NCBI GenBank assembly: GCA_964019165.1
Contig: OZ025283.1
Coordinates: 9,091,501 to 9,155,500 of the forward strand
Source of the DNA: Mastigias papua
Taxonomy: Eukaryota > Cnidaria > Scyphozoa > Rhizostomeae > Mastigiidae
Direction of reading: 5' to 3'
DNA: 64,000 nt
How positions within the stretch are numbered: position 1 is the first letter of the stretch; every line of letters starts with the position of its first letter. The notes under the pieces were generated by a model. The model ran no database searches and was not told the origin of the DNA. It saw only the letters and a list, made by a program, of their open reading frames with translations. Below, in pieces: positions 43,450 through 55,800 of the stretch. Both the position numbers and the translations under genes were made by a program.

Positions 43450-43870
43450 TTCATTGCTCAATCATTAGCGTGTTCTTTATGTCGTCATTCCGAAACCGTA
43501 CAACATATTGTATCTAGTTGCAAGATATAACTTGAACGCGGACGATATACTTGAAGGCACGATTCTGTTCTTAGTTTTATAGCCAAGTCCTTGTCTGTAA
43601 TACCAGATTGTTCGCTGTACGCTGATCTTACCTCTTTCCTATCCCCTTCTATTATCACAGGTAATTCCTTCCGAACTGAACTTTTCTTACTCAAAAATAG
43701 CAACATTCTGTACATTGTTGAGGCCACTATTGGCATTGAAACTAATATCAAAGTCAATAAAGTCAATAGTAATCGTAAGGCTTCTAAATATTATCTTCTG
43801 AAACAATATGTATTCTCAACACATAATCAAATCACATTACTGAAAGATTACTGACGAATGCTTGTGCCGA
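43450..43870 (+). mobile_element. LINE C-terminal fragment, related to 32250-32640
   Basis: LYADLTSFLSPSIITGNSFR then LYIVEATIGIETNIKV corresponds to the '..ADLP.F.SPS.ITGDSLRPDL....LYILELTVGFETNI' domain. Degraded zinc-knuckle-like sequence lies upstream. Confidence 0.75.
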
Positions 43871-44017
43871 AACTTTTGCAAAGTTTAATCTTATTTTTTG
43901 AATTCTACTTATTCTTTGAAATCAGAATTTAAAACTTACCACCACATGGAATCGAGCCAGGGTCTCTCCTTTTACGGGCAAGCATCATAAGCACTATACC
44001 TCACTGGCTATGCATGT

Positions 44018-44028
44018 ATGTATGTATG

Positions 44029-44122
<94 letters not shown>
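44018..44122. repeat. (TA)n array preceded by (GTAT)n
   Basis: Short GTAT run then about 90 bp of TA. Confidence 0.96.
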
Positions 44123-44125
<3 letters not shown>

Positions 44126-44190
44126 CAATAGCCTTTCCACTTAAAGTTTCTAAAAACTTACATAAACTTTCATGATAAAAAAAACTGTTT

Positions 44191-44216
44191 AACGTTTCGC
44201 ATATAGCTTCTTCAGC
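44191..44216 (-). other. CTGAAGA...GCGAAACGTT motif (Penelope-like/hammerhead remnant?)
   Basis: On - it reads CTGAAGAAGCTATATGCGAA then ACGTT. CTGANGA and GAAAC are separated by a short GC-closed stem, the layout of hammerhead cores at the ends of Penelope-like elements. No reverse transcriptase of that class is seen next to it. Confidence 0.4.
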
Positions 44217-45054
44217 AAATTCTCAATGCAAGAAATCAAATATAAAAATATATATATATGAAATAAATTCAAGTTGTTGATAGCTACCTCTTCTCAATGC
44301 CCTCGTCCAGAATGATATTTCGATAAGTATCTAGGAAGGAAAGTATGTGATTCCATCACAAGTGCATTTAAATGTGTGTTTCATATTCATATCATATTCC
44401 TATCGTGTGTGTTACATATCATATAAATTAAAGCTGATATTTACCTCTTATTTATCAAACCCTATGTCCAGAGTCATGATGAGATCAGTATTTACCAAGG
44501 AGAATACGTGATTATATGAGAGGACAAGCTATCTATCGATAATTTCCATATCATTAAATAATAATGTGAGCGCGTGAGAATGCACTTTGTTCGCAACAAA
44601 GCGCGAGACAAAAGACTGCGTTTAAAGGGGGCTCGCTCTTGAAACAAGCCCTTTTCACGAACATACCTGCGCAATCAACCAACCAACCAACCATTCAGTC
44701 AATCAATCAATTAATCATCATCAACCATAACCGTTATTTAAAGTTAGTGTTCTTTTTACATAGTTCTCAAAAATTAATTGATACCAGCTATTTACAAAAT
44801 AATTTACAAAGATTTTAACAGGAAAAACACAAGGATAATTAAGAAAAGAAAAACATACTTTTTATTTTAGCAACAACATAACCTTACAGACAAGCTGCAT
44901 ACAAATTTTACAATGGCAGTTTGTATCCATCCTTTTGTCATCTAGTCCAGAGGTGTTATCGTATCTCTGATAAAGAAAATCATCGCCAGTAAGAGCAATG
45001 GTGTTGTGCTCCTGACTAAAGGATGGCTGACAGTTCCAAGAGAACGCTTGAACT

Positions 45055-45300
45055 GGGTGGCCAAGCGGTTCAGTGAGTGGCCAAGCGGTTCAGCTAGCTT
45101 CCGTTAGCTAGCTGAAGTTAAGCTTGGCCGTGTTAGGTCAGCAACCGGATGGGCGACTTTCTAGATACATGACCAAAGCAACTCACTCCGCCGTCCTTCG
45201 GAAGGGACGTTAAGCTAGGGGTCCCATGCCTGGATGCGGAATGCAAGTAGGTCTAATTTAGCTGAAAATGCTAGATGTAACAGCCTATTCAAAATAAAGT
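45055..45300 (+). mobile_element. Putative SINE-like repeat with duplicated A-box-like head
   Basis: GTGGCCAAGCGGTTCAG occurs twice in tandem (45057-45093). It is followed by a 5S-rRNA-like GTTAGGTCAGCAACCGGATG block and GGACGTTAAGCTAGGGGTCC. These features resemble polymerase III-derived dispersed repeats. No good B box is seen. Confidence 0.45.
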
Positions 45301-45941
45301 AAACAACAGCAACAGCAACGCTTGGTGGTTGGAACAGGAAGGACTTCACAGAAATGGTTAGTTACCCATCATTGTGGGTTTCAGTCTGTTTTTGTTTCGA
45401 GTTAAGAGAGAAAACGTTCATTCAAAAATTTATTTTGAACCAAAAAGGTTTGCAAATCTTATTGGATTGCTTCGCAAAGGAGGACACTTGTTATTATCCA
45501 AGCACTGACAGAAGTTAACGCGAGAAGTTGATGTCAATACTTCAGAAAATTTTTACTGCATTGAATAACTTCTAACTGCAAGATCTCTTCCACTTCTTCT
45601 GTATTCACCAAGAGAGGGGTCGACAACAGTGTGATTTCTTTTTCAATGTTTTCATTTGAGTCATATTTTCGGAACTTGCATTGCTGCAGGCCAATAGAAA
45701 CCTGGACCTGGGTCGAGGGCCGTAGTATGGATACTACCGATCTAGCCCTTATGGATTCCTCATCAATAATTTATAACTGTTTTACATTCATCGATATTCT
45801 TTTAGCACTGCATTATAGGCAGGATCAAGAACTGTGCGATAGAAGTAATCTGGGAGTGGGTGGGAAGATAAGGAGTGTGCGAAAATAGAAGCGATTGACC
45901 TTAATAGTTCGATTAAAAAAATCCGGTCAGTTCTGTGATAT

Positions 45942-46145
45942 TTATGTTTGTTCTAAAGAGATTACAAGAACTCCAAAGCGCAAGAATATTTTCTTGTGAA
46001 CGGACAAGAAAGTCTCATCAGATATAGCGTTCCACAGAATACTGCCTCTGAAGACAATTGAATTTAAGCCGTATAAAACGGTTCTTGCCTTTGGTAGCTG
46101 CAATAGATCTTTTGATCTGAGGTCATAAGTCACTTCCTTTCTTAT
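45942..46145 (-). mobile_element. LINE extreme C-terminus
   Basis: TYDLRSKDLLQLPKARTVLY continues GLNSIVFRGSILWNAI. This is the '.YNLR....L..P...T..YG..S..FRG..LWN.LP' ending common in Jockey/CR1-like proteins. Its upstream part has been replaced by the CATATA array. Confidence 0.75.
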
Positions 46146-46291
46146 AAACAGATCCCAAATGAATGCTGGATTTGGAAATTTAAAGTCTTCTCTCTATCTT
46201 TCCTAGCTATCAACTTATTTAAACTGTAATAGAAGTTGGCCATCAATATTCTTTGTTTTCTGTTTATTTTGGAAACCAACTGTAAAGAATT

Positions 46292-46292
46292 T

Positions 46293-46324
<32 letters not shown>

Positions 46325-46334
46325 GTACATATAA

Positions 46335-46426
<92 letters not shown>

Positions 46427-46498
46427 GTACATATACATATACATGTACATATACATATACACATACATATGCACATACATATACATATACATATACAG

Positions 46499-46551
<53 letters not shown>

Positions 46552-46564
46552 CATACATACATAC
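46292..46564. repeat. (CATATA)n hexanucleotide array
   Basis: About 45 units with scattered CATGTA and CACATA variants. It gives false Tyr-Met/Tyr-Val frames on -. Confidence 0.96.
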
Positions 46565-46925
46565 ATTCACACTGTAACTACTGGATCCGTGCCAATGCGG
46601 GTCCGCTATCAGTACAAGCTTCAGATCGCTTTCCAAAGTTTAACCGTATGGATCTGTTCAAGTTGAAGTAAACGACCCACACGGATGCAAACTGGTGGGG
46701 ATCGGAAAGAAGACAACGAAATCTCTCATCTCGAGGCCGACTTAATTTGATAGTTCGGTATTCGACGGTGCTAATTGAGAACTGTTCCAGCACATATCCC
46801 GGTGTAAACGGGTACTGACTCGGATCCGTTACCAGTGCAAGCGCTAACGAACATCGACAAACATCACTACGGTTCCGAAAATGGTCATTGCTTTTTGGAT
46901 TGACGCTAGTGTAAACGGGGTCCAA
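46565..46925. mobile_element. MITE-like element, GTTTACACT ends
   Basis: Left end ATTCACACTGTAAC, right end GCTAGTGTAAAC (reverse GTTTACACTAGC). Internal GTGTAAACGGGTACTGA and repeated GGATCCGT blocks resemble subterminal repeats. The 141-codon frame across it (46578-47003, -) has no protein motif and is probably an open-frame accident. Confidence 0.45.
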
Positions 46926-49019
46926 AACCTTACAAATATTTGGAACATTGCATTCTGTTCTTAGTAGATCGACGTAAATTGATTTCTGGCAAGGTAATCC
47001 CAATGGTAGTAGCTCGCAAGATTACTCCTCTGTCTTCTCAAAATGAAGTTATTGGCTGGCTTGCACTGCTTACGGTTTGTCGCACTGGTGATGCTGTTCG
47101 AGCTGTTCTAGCAATAACTGGCGAACATGGCGGTCTAGCTATGGAACTCAATCGTGAGGCCATTCGGCCACTCTTAATTCAATGCTAAATGGTGAATTTG
47201 TCTCTAACGATATAAGTGGCTTCACTTGATATCTTTGTTGCTGCTGATCCATTGGGTCTTCTGATGATTTGAAGTCATTCTACAGGCTATCTTGTCTGCC
47301 AATCTTCTGCTGCCGTATGTCAGAATACAATGCCGTCAGTCCCACGTTGGGCACCAATATAAAAAATGTCTTCAACGTGACATAACTTGACTGTAACGAG
47401 TAAGTCTAGCTTGTTCACAGTTCACAGTGACTACTGAACCAAACTTGAGGCTTCGGCTCAAAAACAATCCTCGGAAAGTAAGAGTACTACAGCTTCACAT
47501 TCGAGTATCCGCCACATTCGAAAAATATTGCAGACAAAAGGAGAAATGTAATGAGCAGTACCATTGCTGAGGAAGATTGTATACTAGTGCGACAAACCAA
47601 GAATAACAAATTAACGCCGAACGTTTAAGCAATACCATACAAAGTAGTTTTTAGGAATCGATTAACAAATACAGCAGAAAATTAAGAAGGACATAGAATC
47701 AGTTGATACTAGTGCATTTCAGCAAATCGCCAAATGATTCGTTTGAGTCGGATGATGAAGATCTATGTTCTAGGGACACTGCTAGTGATAATGCGAAGTT
47801 TAATCTATATAGACTACCTTGCATCAGCCTCCTTTTGAGGACGAGATCTTCATGTAGAAGTTATGTAGACGCATGTTTTGCTCTTGTTCTAACCAACATG
47901 AGGCTTCTTGATCGAAGAGTGGTACTTTTCTGTCTTGAATAAGTCTCCTTTAGGTATATGACAAATATTACAAGCAATCGCCACAATAGTTCGAGACCGC
48001 TAAACCGAACTGGGAAGCTCGACAAGAAACGTTCGTCAGCCCCAACGCTCTTATACTTAGCTATATCACTTCAGCCTACTGTAAATAGTTGGTATCCTAT
48101 ATAGAGCTACTATGGTAGAAAGATATCCTTTAATTTCATCTTTATACTCATCTTTATACTGAATTCACTTCAAATAACAAGGGGATTTGATAGATCGATA
48201 TACCAATTCACATGACTAAGGTCCCGGACAATCATGACATCACATGTAATCATAACGGAGTAACAGACGATTGTGTTTAAGTTGCGCATAAGCTAAAAAA
48301 GTAAGATAGCGTATTGCGTTTACGTCAAAAGGGCAAGATAGCATCCTCTTTTTTTCGCGTCACCCTTGTGATACAGAATACTATAACTGGCAAGGCCAAC
48401 AGGCTTAGTAAAATGTCATATTAGCACGGGCGAAGAGAGCTTCCCCAACAGACCTATCAGACAGAGAAAAACTTGAAGAAGGCCGAGCTAAACAGCGCTT
48501 TCAAGACTTTGAGAAATGCCATGTGCCAAACAGAGGTGACCTCTTCTTCTAGCTTTCTTGAATTAATGCGCTAATCAGTACTATAGAGCTTGCCCAATGC
48601 CAACCAGCTGCACAACGTAGGATTTCCCAGCATGTACTGAGGCTCCGATGCATCTAAGAACTATCCAAACTCAGCAAATAGCACAATATTCCATTTTCTA
48701 GCCAAAGCACGAAAGTGTTGAAGCATAACGCAAAGGCCTGGTTTCTACTATAGCTTACAGTGCTAAGTGCGTTGCGTTTCCTTACTTAACGCGATAATAA
48801 TAATAATTTTTGTAAAAAAGGTATCGACAAGACAAAATCCAACAAATAGTATTGACAAGCACAGCTCACATTTTGCGCAAGACTCTCTCTATTTAGATTT
48901 TATTTAGTTTTGTTTTAATTGATGTTTTCGTTTCTCAGACCTTTGCTAACCATAGGTCACTGGGGTGATCCGGTCAGCAATTGTACTAGATAGCAAATGT
49001 GAAGAAATAGTAACTAATA
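46926..49019. other. No recognised feature
   Basis: About 2 kb. Short frames such as 46940-47188 (+) and 47703-47942 (+) show no motif I can name. I see no repeat ends. Confidence 0.45.
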
Positions 49020-49990
49020 AAAATAATAATATAAATAATAATAATAATAAAGAAACTTAAAGTGCGCCATATATCCACAGGGCTCATAGGCGCATACCAT
49101 ACATTAAAAAGAGAATATACTTATAATCTATCAATAATTACAAAAATATCTTTGAAATAAATAGGTCTCTAAAAGTTTTTTAAATGAAACCAGCGAGTTC
49201 GATGCCCTCAATGAATATGGCAATTCATTCCATAAATTTGGAGCAACATGCGCGAATGAACGGTCTCCTGCTGTCACTAAATGAGTTCTCTTTGTTTCAA
49301 GTAAATGCTCATCTGCTGCTGATCTTGTTACTCGTGGGGCTATGCGTTTTTTCGGTAGATTAGCCAGATAATCTGGAGATATCTTTTTCATACACTTAAA
49401 TGTCAATAGCAACATCTTATATTTAATTCTGCATACTACCGGTAACCAATGAAGATCTTTCAATATCGGTGTTATATGACAACTTCCTTTCACTCCCACT
49501 GGAAGTCTTGCAGCAGCATTTTGAACCCTCTGTATCTTTTTCAGCTCACAAGAAGGTAATCCTTGAAATAAAGCATTATTGCTATCCAGCTTTGAAATGA
49601 CAAACGCTTATATTGCCTTTTCCGTCGCATCTTTTGTTAGAAACCTAGCCAGACTGATGCTATGCAAGTCGTACCTGGCTGATTTGCATACCATACTAAC
49701 ATGTGATTTCAAATAGAGATGTTTGTCAAAAAGGCTAGTAGTTTGGTTTCATTCCCATTTAGCTTGAGAATATTAGCTGACATCCACGAGTTGACTTCTT
49801 GAAGGCACATCTCAAATCTCCTAAGCGAGTAAACTACTTCAGTATTGTTTGGTACGCAAGACATGTACTGTATAATTGCGCATCATTAGCATAGAGATAA
49901 ATGATAAATGTGATAAGACCAGCGATGTTTCCATTGTGATTGAACGCGCTGAAGTGCACTAGGAAACATATACCAATTCGCTGTTTGAGT
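49020..49990 (-). mobile_element. 5'-truncated LINE with preserved 3' end
   Basis: On -, the C-terminal RT region reads RVQNAAARLP, then HITPILKDLHWLPV, RIKYKMLLLTFKCM, RSFAHVAPNLWNELPYSLRA and SFKKLLETYLF, with a stop at 49131. These blocks are typical of CR1/Jockey-like elements in marine invertebrates. Upstream, WMSANILKLNGNETKLL is out of frame. After the stop come a short 3' UTR, a hairpin (49094-49073) and an AAT/ATT-rich tail (about 49070-49019). The 123-codon intact block suggests moderately recent insertion. Confidence 0.88.
49073..49094 (-). other. LINE 3'-end stem-loop
   Basis: TGCGCC and GGCGCA form a perfect 6-bp stem, with a conserved loop containing GAGCCCTGTGGAT on -. The homologous site at 10322-10353 keeps the stem with one G.T wobble. 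Confidence 0.6.
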
Positions 49991-50170
49991 TATTTTTGGT
50001 ATTTGAAGCAAAAAATATTAAAACAATTTGACTTCTTAGCACGCTAACACGCCAGACGTTCCTGGTCCGGCGCTTATGGAGTTCATTTCCATGTTTATAT
50101 TAGGACTTATCGCATTTAGCCAATAAACGTTGACGCACTTAGCGCTCGTAAACCATCGTGAAATCAGGCT

Positions 50171-51280
50171 TACCGTACTTTCCCCAATAAACGCCCAAGG
50201 TAATTACTCACTTTTAGAGGAAGCGTTTATTGAAGAGGAACGTTTAATAAAGGGGACGTTTATTTCAAAAGGAAATGCTGCTCAAAGATGACTGTTCATT
50301 TTTAAGCTAGAAATCATTATATATCTCCAATATTCAAAAGATCGTCCCAATAATCATTGGGATCAAGGACATTATTCTCATTATTGGCTTCTTCCATGTA
50401 TGAGTTGGTTGGCTCAGTTATAAATGGATTACTGTTTAGAGTATCTGCATTCTTTAACATATGTAATTGCTCAGAAAAACATATCTGAACAGGATGTTCA
50501 TTCTTGAAACAGTGAACTAAATGTTCTTTACTAGCATAAATTTCCAAATTCAACCTAAAGTTTTTAATAGCCAATCTACACTGCACAAACTAACCCAGGT
50601 TCGCCACAGGTTCGCCCAGATTCGCAAATGTAAATCAACCTACCCCAGGTTCGCCCCGGGTTAGATCCAGCAATAGTTTAGAGGTGGGTTCGACCTGGAG
50701 CAAACCTAGGTTATCTGTAGTGTAAATTGAACTTGGGGTGAACCCGGGTTTTCACAAGACAACAGACATGCGCAATACAACGAAAGACTAGTATGCATCC
50801 ACAGTTGGTGCATGATTTTGCCTCTGCGCGTGCGTCACACTCAATTAACCCAGGTTCGCCTTAACTTTCAATTTACATTGACACAAAGCTAATCCCATGT
50901 AAATTGAACCTGGGCGAACCAAGGTTAGACTTAACCTGAGGGGAACCCGGGTTAGTTTGTGCAATGCAAATTGGCTATAAATGAATTCAGTGAATGTTTC
51001 CCGCGCACATTTCTTGAAGTAGACATCTGTACCAAAATGGGTTTCATCTAATCTTTACCATTCCTTCAAGCTTGTTCTGAGGTTCGTTGTACTAGGAAAT
51101 ACACATGTGACTGTATTCCAATAAACGATCCATTTGGCGTGATTTTAGAGGGGGCATTTATTGAGACAGGGGTGTTTACAAGAGAGAGGCGCTCACAGCA
51201 CTTTTCTTAGATTTTTTACGCCGTGTTCATTAAAGAGGGGCGTTTGAAACAGATGGGGGTTAATTGGAGAAAATACGGTA
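50171..51280. mobile_element. Pogo-like (TA-flanked) DNA transposon, interrupted
   Basis: The ends TACCGTACTTTCCCCAATAA (50171 on) and, inverted, TACCGTATTTTCTCCAATTA (ending 51280) match at 22 of 26 positions, starting at a TA dinucleotide on both sides. Subterminal AATAAACG/CGTTTATT motifs recur inside. A - strand frame ending at 50317 (..DPNDYWDDLLNIGDI) may be the tail of its transposase, but I cannot assign it to a family. A second element has inserted at 50568-50977. Confidence 0.72.
50568..50977. mobile_element. Harbinger-like MITE (410 bp) with TAA target duplication, nested in the pogo-like element
   Basis: The 29-nt inverted ends starting TAGCCAAT..TGCACAAACT agree at 26 of 29 positions. 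TAA flanks each side (50565-50567 and 50978-50980), the TWA duplication expected of PIF/Harbinger elements. The interior repeats AACCCAGGTTCGCC and its complement. Confidence 0.82.
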
Positions 51281-52381
51281 AAGGCATAACCACGCAGAGG
51301 CTAGAACCATTCATCAAAACCAGCCAACCAACTCACAAATCATTTAGCTAAGTGATCTGGATCTTACCAATCACCACAATGATCATCATAATCACTGCAC
51401 CGATGATTTCTAAGCCAGGGAAATGCTCATCATTCGGTCACAAGCTCGTCTTGGATGAAGGACATATCAATTTTACATAAACAACACCGACAAGAAACTG
51501 ATTACAAAGTTACATCCAAAAATTAAAAGATTTCGATGACTAAAGCATGCAAACTATCCTCCATCCTTATTTCAGAAATATTTTCCGGGTGTTGTCTGAC
51601 ATCTAAAGAAACGAAATCCAAGTTGTTGAACACCAGAATGAAAAAGCCCCTCTGTGCAGCCAACCAGGAATATATCTTGTACAATAGGGGGGGGGGGGGT
51701 TGGCAACGGCATTTTGCTAATTTATAATGATCTAAGACAAAATTTTTATGAAGATTGGTGTATTATGCTAACTTTGTTTGTACCGTACTATACCACAAAC
51801 TGTAGAACAACTCATTTTGTCTATTATGTTTGTAGCAGAGGGATCAGAGGTGCAATATGTTGTCATTCAAGAATTCTATTTCTTTCGACATACACTCTGT
51901 CGCAGAATTCTAAATCAGAACAACAAGAACGGGACAAGGGCTGCAAGGTACCGTGCTGCGTATCAATGCAAATGTGCTAGCACAAAAAATGTACGAGGTA
52001 TTTAACATTTAACATAATACAACAATACAGGGATGCTATTATATCATTACGAAAGGGAATTGGGGTTCTTACTTGAAGTGTATCATAACAAGAGAACGTC
52101 TCAACAAGGTAGGAGACTCAAACTGCGACGCACAATATAACAGAAATATATAATATATGAGTTCATAAAGGTCCGGTCTTCGGAAAATAGACAAATTCAA
52201 ATCACAAATACCATTCAAATGGCAAAAATCTTGATATGTACTGTTCAATCATCAATACCATTAATCTTAAAAATGACACATTTAAAATTTAAATCTATTG
52301 TTCTCATGAGCTTCACTATGGACTTAATAAATTATTGCACATAACCATCTCTTTACATTGACACAAATACAAACATAAATT

Positions 52382-52772
<391 letters not shown>

Positions 52773-52833
52773 GTATGCGTAACTACATTCATATGTTCTA
52801 TCACAACGTTTTAAAAAATTACCGTCAACTTCA

Positions 52834-55800
52834 TCAATCTCTCTGTTCTTTTAAATCACTGTGGGTTCTATTCTGGCCTACTGCGGCTCTTCTTCTTTTA
52901 GAATGAAAATGCTTTTCCGCCATGGCAAGTTTCCTCTCATAGTGACTAATCTGAAGTTCTGTGTTCTCCAATAAACCCCGAACCTCGTCCAACTCCTGCT
53001 CACATTTCGCAATACATGTCTTGGCTCCTGGAACAGAAAAATTCCAGACTAGAACACGAGTAGAAGACAAATAAGCCGCTCAAATCATTTACAAATCAAC
53101 CATACCAGTATATATCATACAGAAACAGGATGAAAAGGTCATAAAGCAATAAAATCTCACGTTATAACTTTGCTGATCCACCGATTGATAGATGAAATGG
53201 TGCAGTGATTGGTCACAACAACAAATAAGTGAACGAATAAAACACAAGGGAACTTTCTACTGCTTGGAAAAGAACTGGTTTAAGTTCAAAAACAACTGAT
53301 TACTTCAAACGTAATGTGGTAGGCAAATATCACATTTGATTTATGCCTCCCAACCCGAGGAGGTAGCTCCACAAGGGGGGAAATTAAACTCTCACGGGGG
53401 GAATGGCAAGCTGCCATGATCAATAACAAAAAGATGTATTTTTAAGGTATGATCTGACTAACACGTCCTTCTAGGCGATTGATAGCATTGTTTTTGGATT
53501 GTAAACCAACGTCTAATGGCGTCACAAAGTGTAACAGTTCAGTTTACTTTGATGAGGGGGAGCCTCCCTCACTGCATTTTGTAACACGGGGCACAGCACG
53601 AAGGAGGTTGGGAAAATGGGGACTAGAATATAATAAACAGAAATTAAATAGATCACAGAACACAGGTTAGCGATAGAAAGGTAAACATCGATTGCCAAAT
53701 GTGGAACTGCAGATACTAGCGGTAGGGACGTTAATAGTGATGGCTAAACGTGCGAGTAGGACAAGTACTTACCAAACTGTTGGGCTGATAATAAAAACTT
53801 GTCAAGCCCTGTGACCATGTCATTGCATTGTTTGTAAGCTGACCTGTACTCCCTTCGACATCGCTGTATTTCTAGAGATCCAGGGTCAGAGAGAGAGACA
53901 TTCTCTGCATCATCATTGGATAAGTTAAGTGACAATACAGAACCATATTTTTGAAGATTGCTCTCCAATGCATTCACTCGTTTTCTCATGCTGTTGACAT
54001 AGCTATCACAGTTCTCCTGCAACACATCCAGTATATCAAGGAGAACTTCTGAAATGCCTGGGGCCATATGACAAATATCAGTCTGTAGTCTGTTGCTTGC
54101 CCAAGTTCCGTTCGTGCTGCTATTGAGATCAGTTGGACTTCTTGGCTGAAATTAAAAAGAGTATTTACAACAAAACACCAAGATAAGCTGGTATTTATAA
54201 TCATCCAAATGGAAGCTCAAGGGCCATTTTTAATAACTGCAAAAGTCCAAGCTTAGGCAAAGGAAGATATGTACCAAAAAATTGACAACGACAAAGTTAA
54301 CCTTTCTAAAAATAATACACGTCCTTAAAAAGTGAACCCAACAAGTCCTAATTTATATATTTCTGTCATTGTGGTAGAGGTTTCATGAGCACGAAAGCGT
54401 CTTGTAAACGATATGCTGTTTCTATGACAGTCCTAGTTCAACCTACTCCCAAAGCAGGGCTGGATTAACCTTGGCTGAACCCAGGTTGAGTGTTTTCTGT
54501 AAAATGTCAAATGATACTATCTGATGATGTAAAAATGCTCCTGTACAACTGATCGATCTGGGGGACAGTCATACCTAGCTCAACTCCGCAAAATACTAAG
54601 TCAATGCAAGAAAGGCGGCATGAAATAATAAGGCTTACAAGGACGAGTTACTTGAGTTGAGATAAAAATGATATCACCCTTTCAAGAATCATATCAGAGA
54701 CAGTGCTTCAGGCGATTTTCCTATTCATTTCATTTCACTTCATTTTTCATTTTCATTCAAGTTGATGAATATAAATAATGAAACATTAAAGAGAGCTAAA
54801 TGCGGAAAGCACTGAATATTGCTTAGGGCCAAATCTACGATTTCTGGCTTGTAGATCTGACAGGTCGGGCCAGGATTGAGAAGCTTTGCTTTTATTCTCA
54901 TTCAACCATTAGCTGAATAGTGTTTAATTTGGTTTCTTTTATGTGTACCATGCAAACCTTGCCAGTAGATTGAAAACTACTTTTCAAGCTTCTTATACTA
55001 TTATATGAGCAGTGTCATACATACAAAGTTTGCCTTCAAGTTAATTTTTTGACAAAATTTTTAAGGTCAATAGGACACTAGGTGAGATGAATAAGGCCCG
55101 CAGACAGGGAGCTGTTCATCCCTAACTTAGACCAATATTGTATCGCGGGGTCGTAACTGACCTACGCTTCGTTTAAATCAGGAATACTGCCACATGAGAC
55201 TGAATAGTGGTGGGTGGTTTCGGAATTGGAGTATGACATCCTCAAACTCCTGGTATGTTCGTCAAGGGAAAGCAGTGACCGGCACAGTAGGAATGCTTCT
55301 TGATTACGCACCTCATGCTACATCATCAGGTGTCTATGCATCATAAAAAATGGTACTGCAAGTGTACAAAGCAGGTACACTATCGGAAAGAACTTTGTGG
55401 GTAAAAAGGTTTCTTTCACCAATAGACAGTTTTGTCGGTAAAACTGTTCGTCACCTAACCAAACCTTCGACGTGTTTCGCCGCGAAAACCTTTTTCAGAT
55501 CAGGTAGTTGCAAATTAACATACCTTGTTAGGGTCTTTAATATCTCCTGCATTGGCGGTAGTGATATAGCCGGCCACAAAAGCTCCCAATCCACCAAGTG
55601 CAGTAATATTCCTGCAAAAATAAGTATAGATCATTAGTAGGGGTGTACAGCAGCTATCATGTCCATCATAGCCACCATAATTACCGTAATAGTCACCACG
55701 ATCACCCCCAATTAATACAGCATTATTTCAATATTATTATCATCTGTGGGGGAACCACGGGGGTGCATGTTGGGGGAATGCTCCAACTTGTGTGGTAATT

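Noticed and set aside
46578..47003. 141-aa - strand protein
   Set aside because: No motif; it spans a MITE-like element with GTTTACACT ends and repeated GGATCCGT blocks, so the open frame is probably accidental.
50317..50586. 89-aa - strand frame as an independent gene
   Set aside because: Its first codons lie inside the nested MITE and the rest inside the pogo-like element, so it is a transposon remnant.
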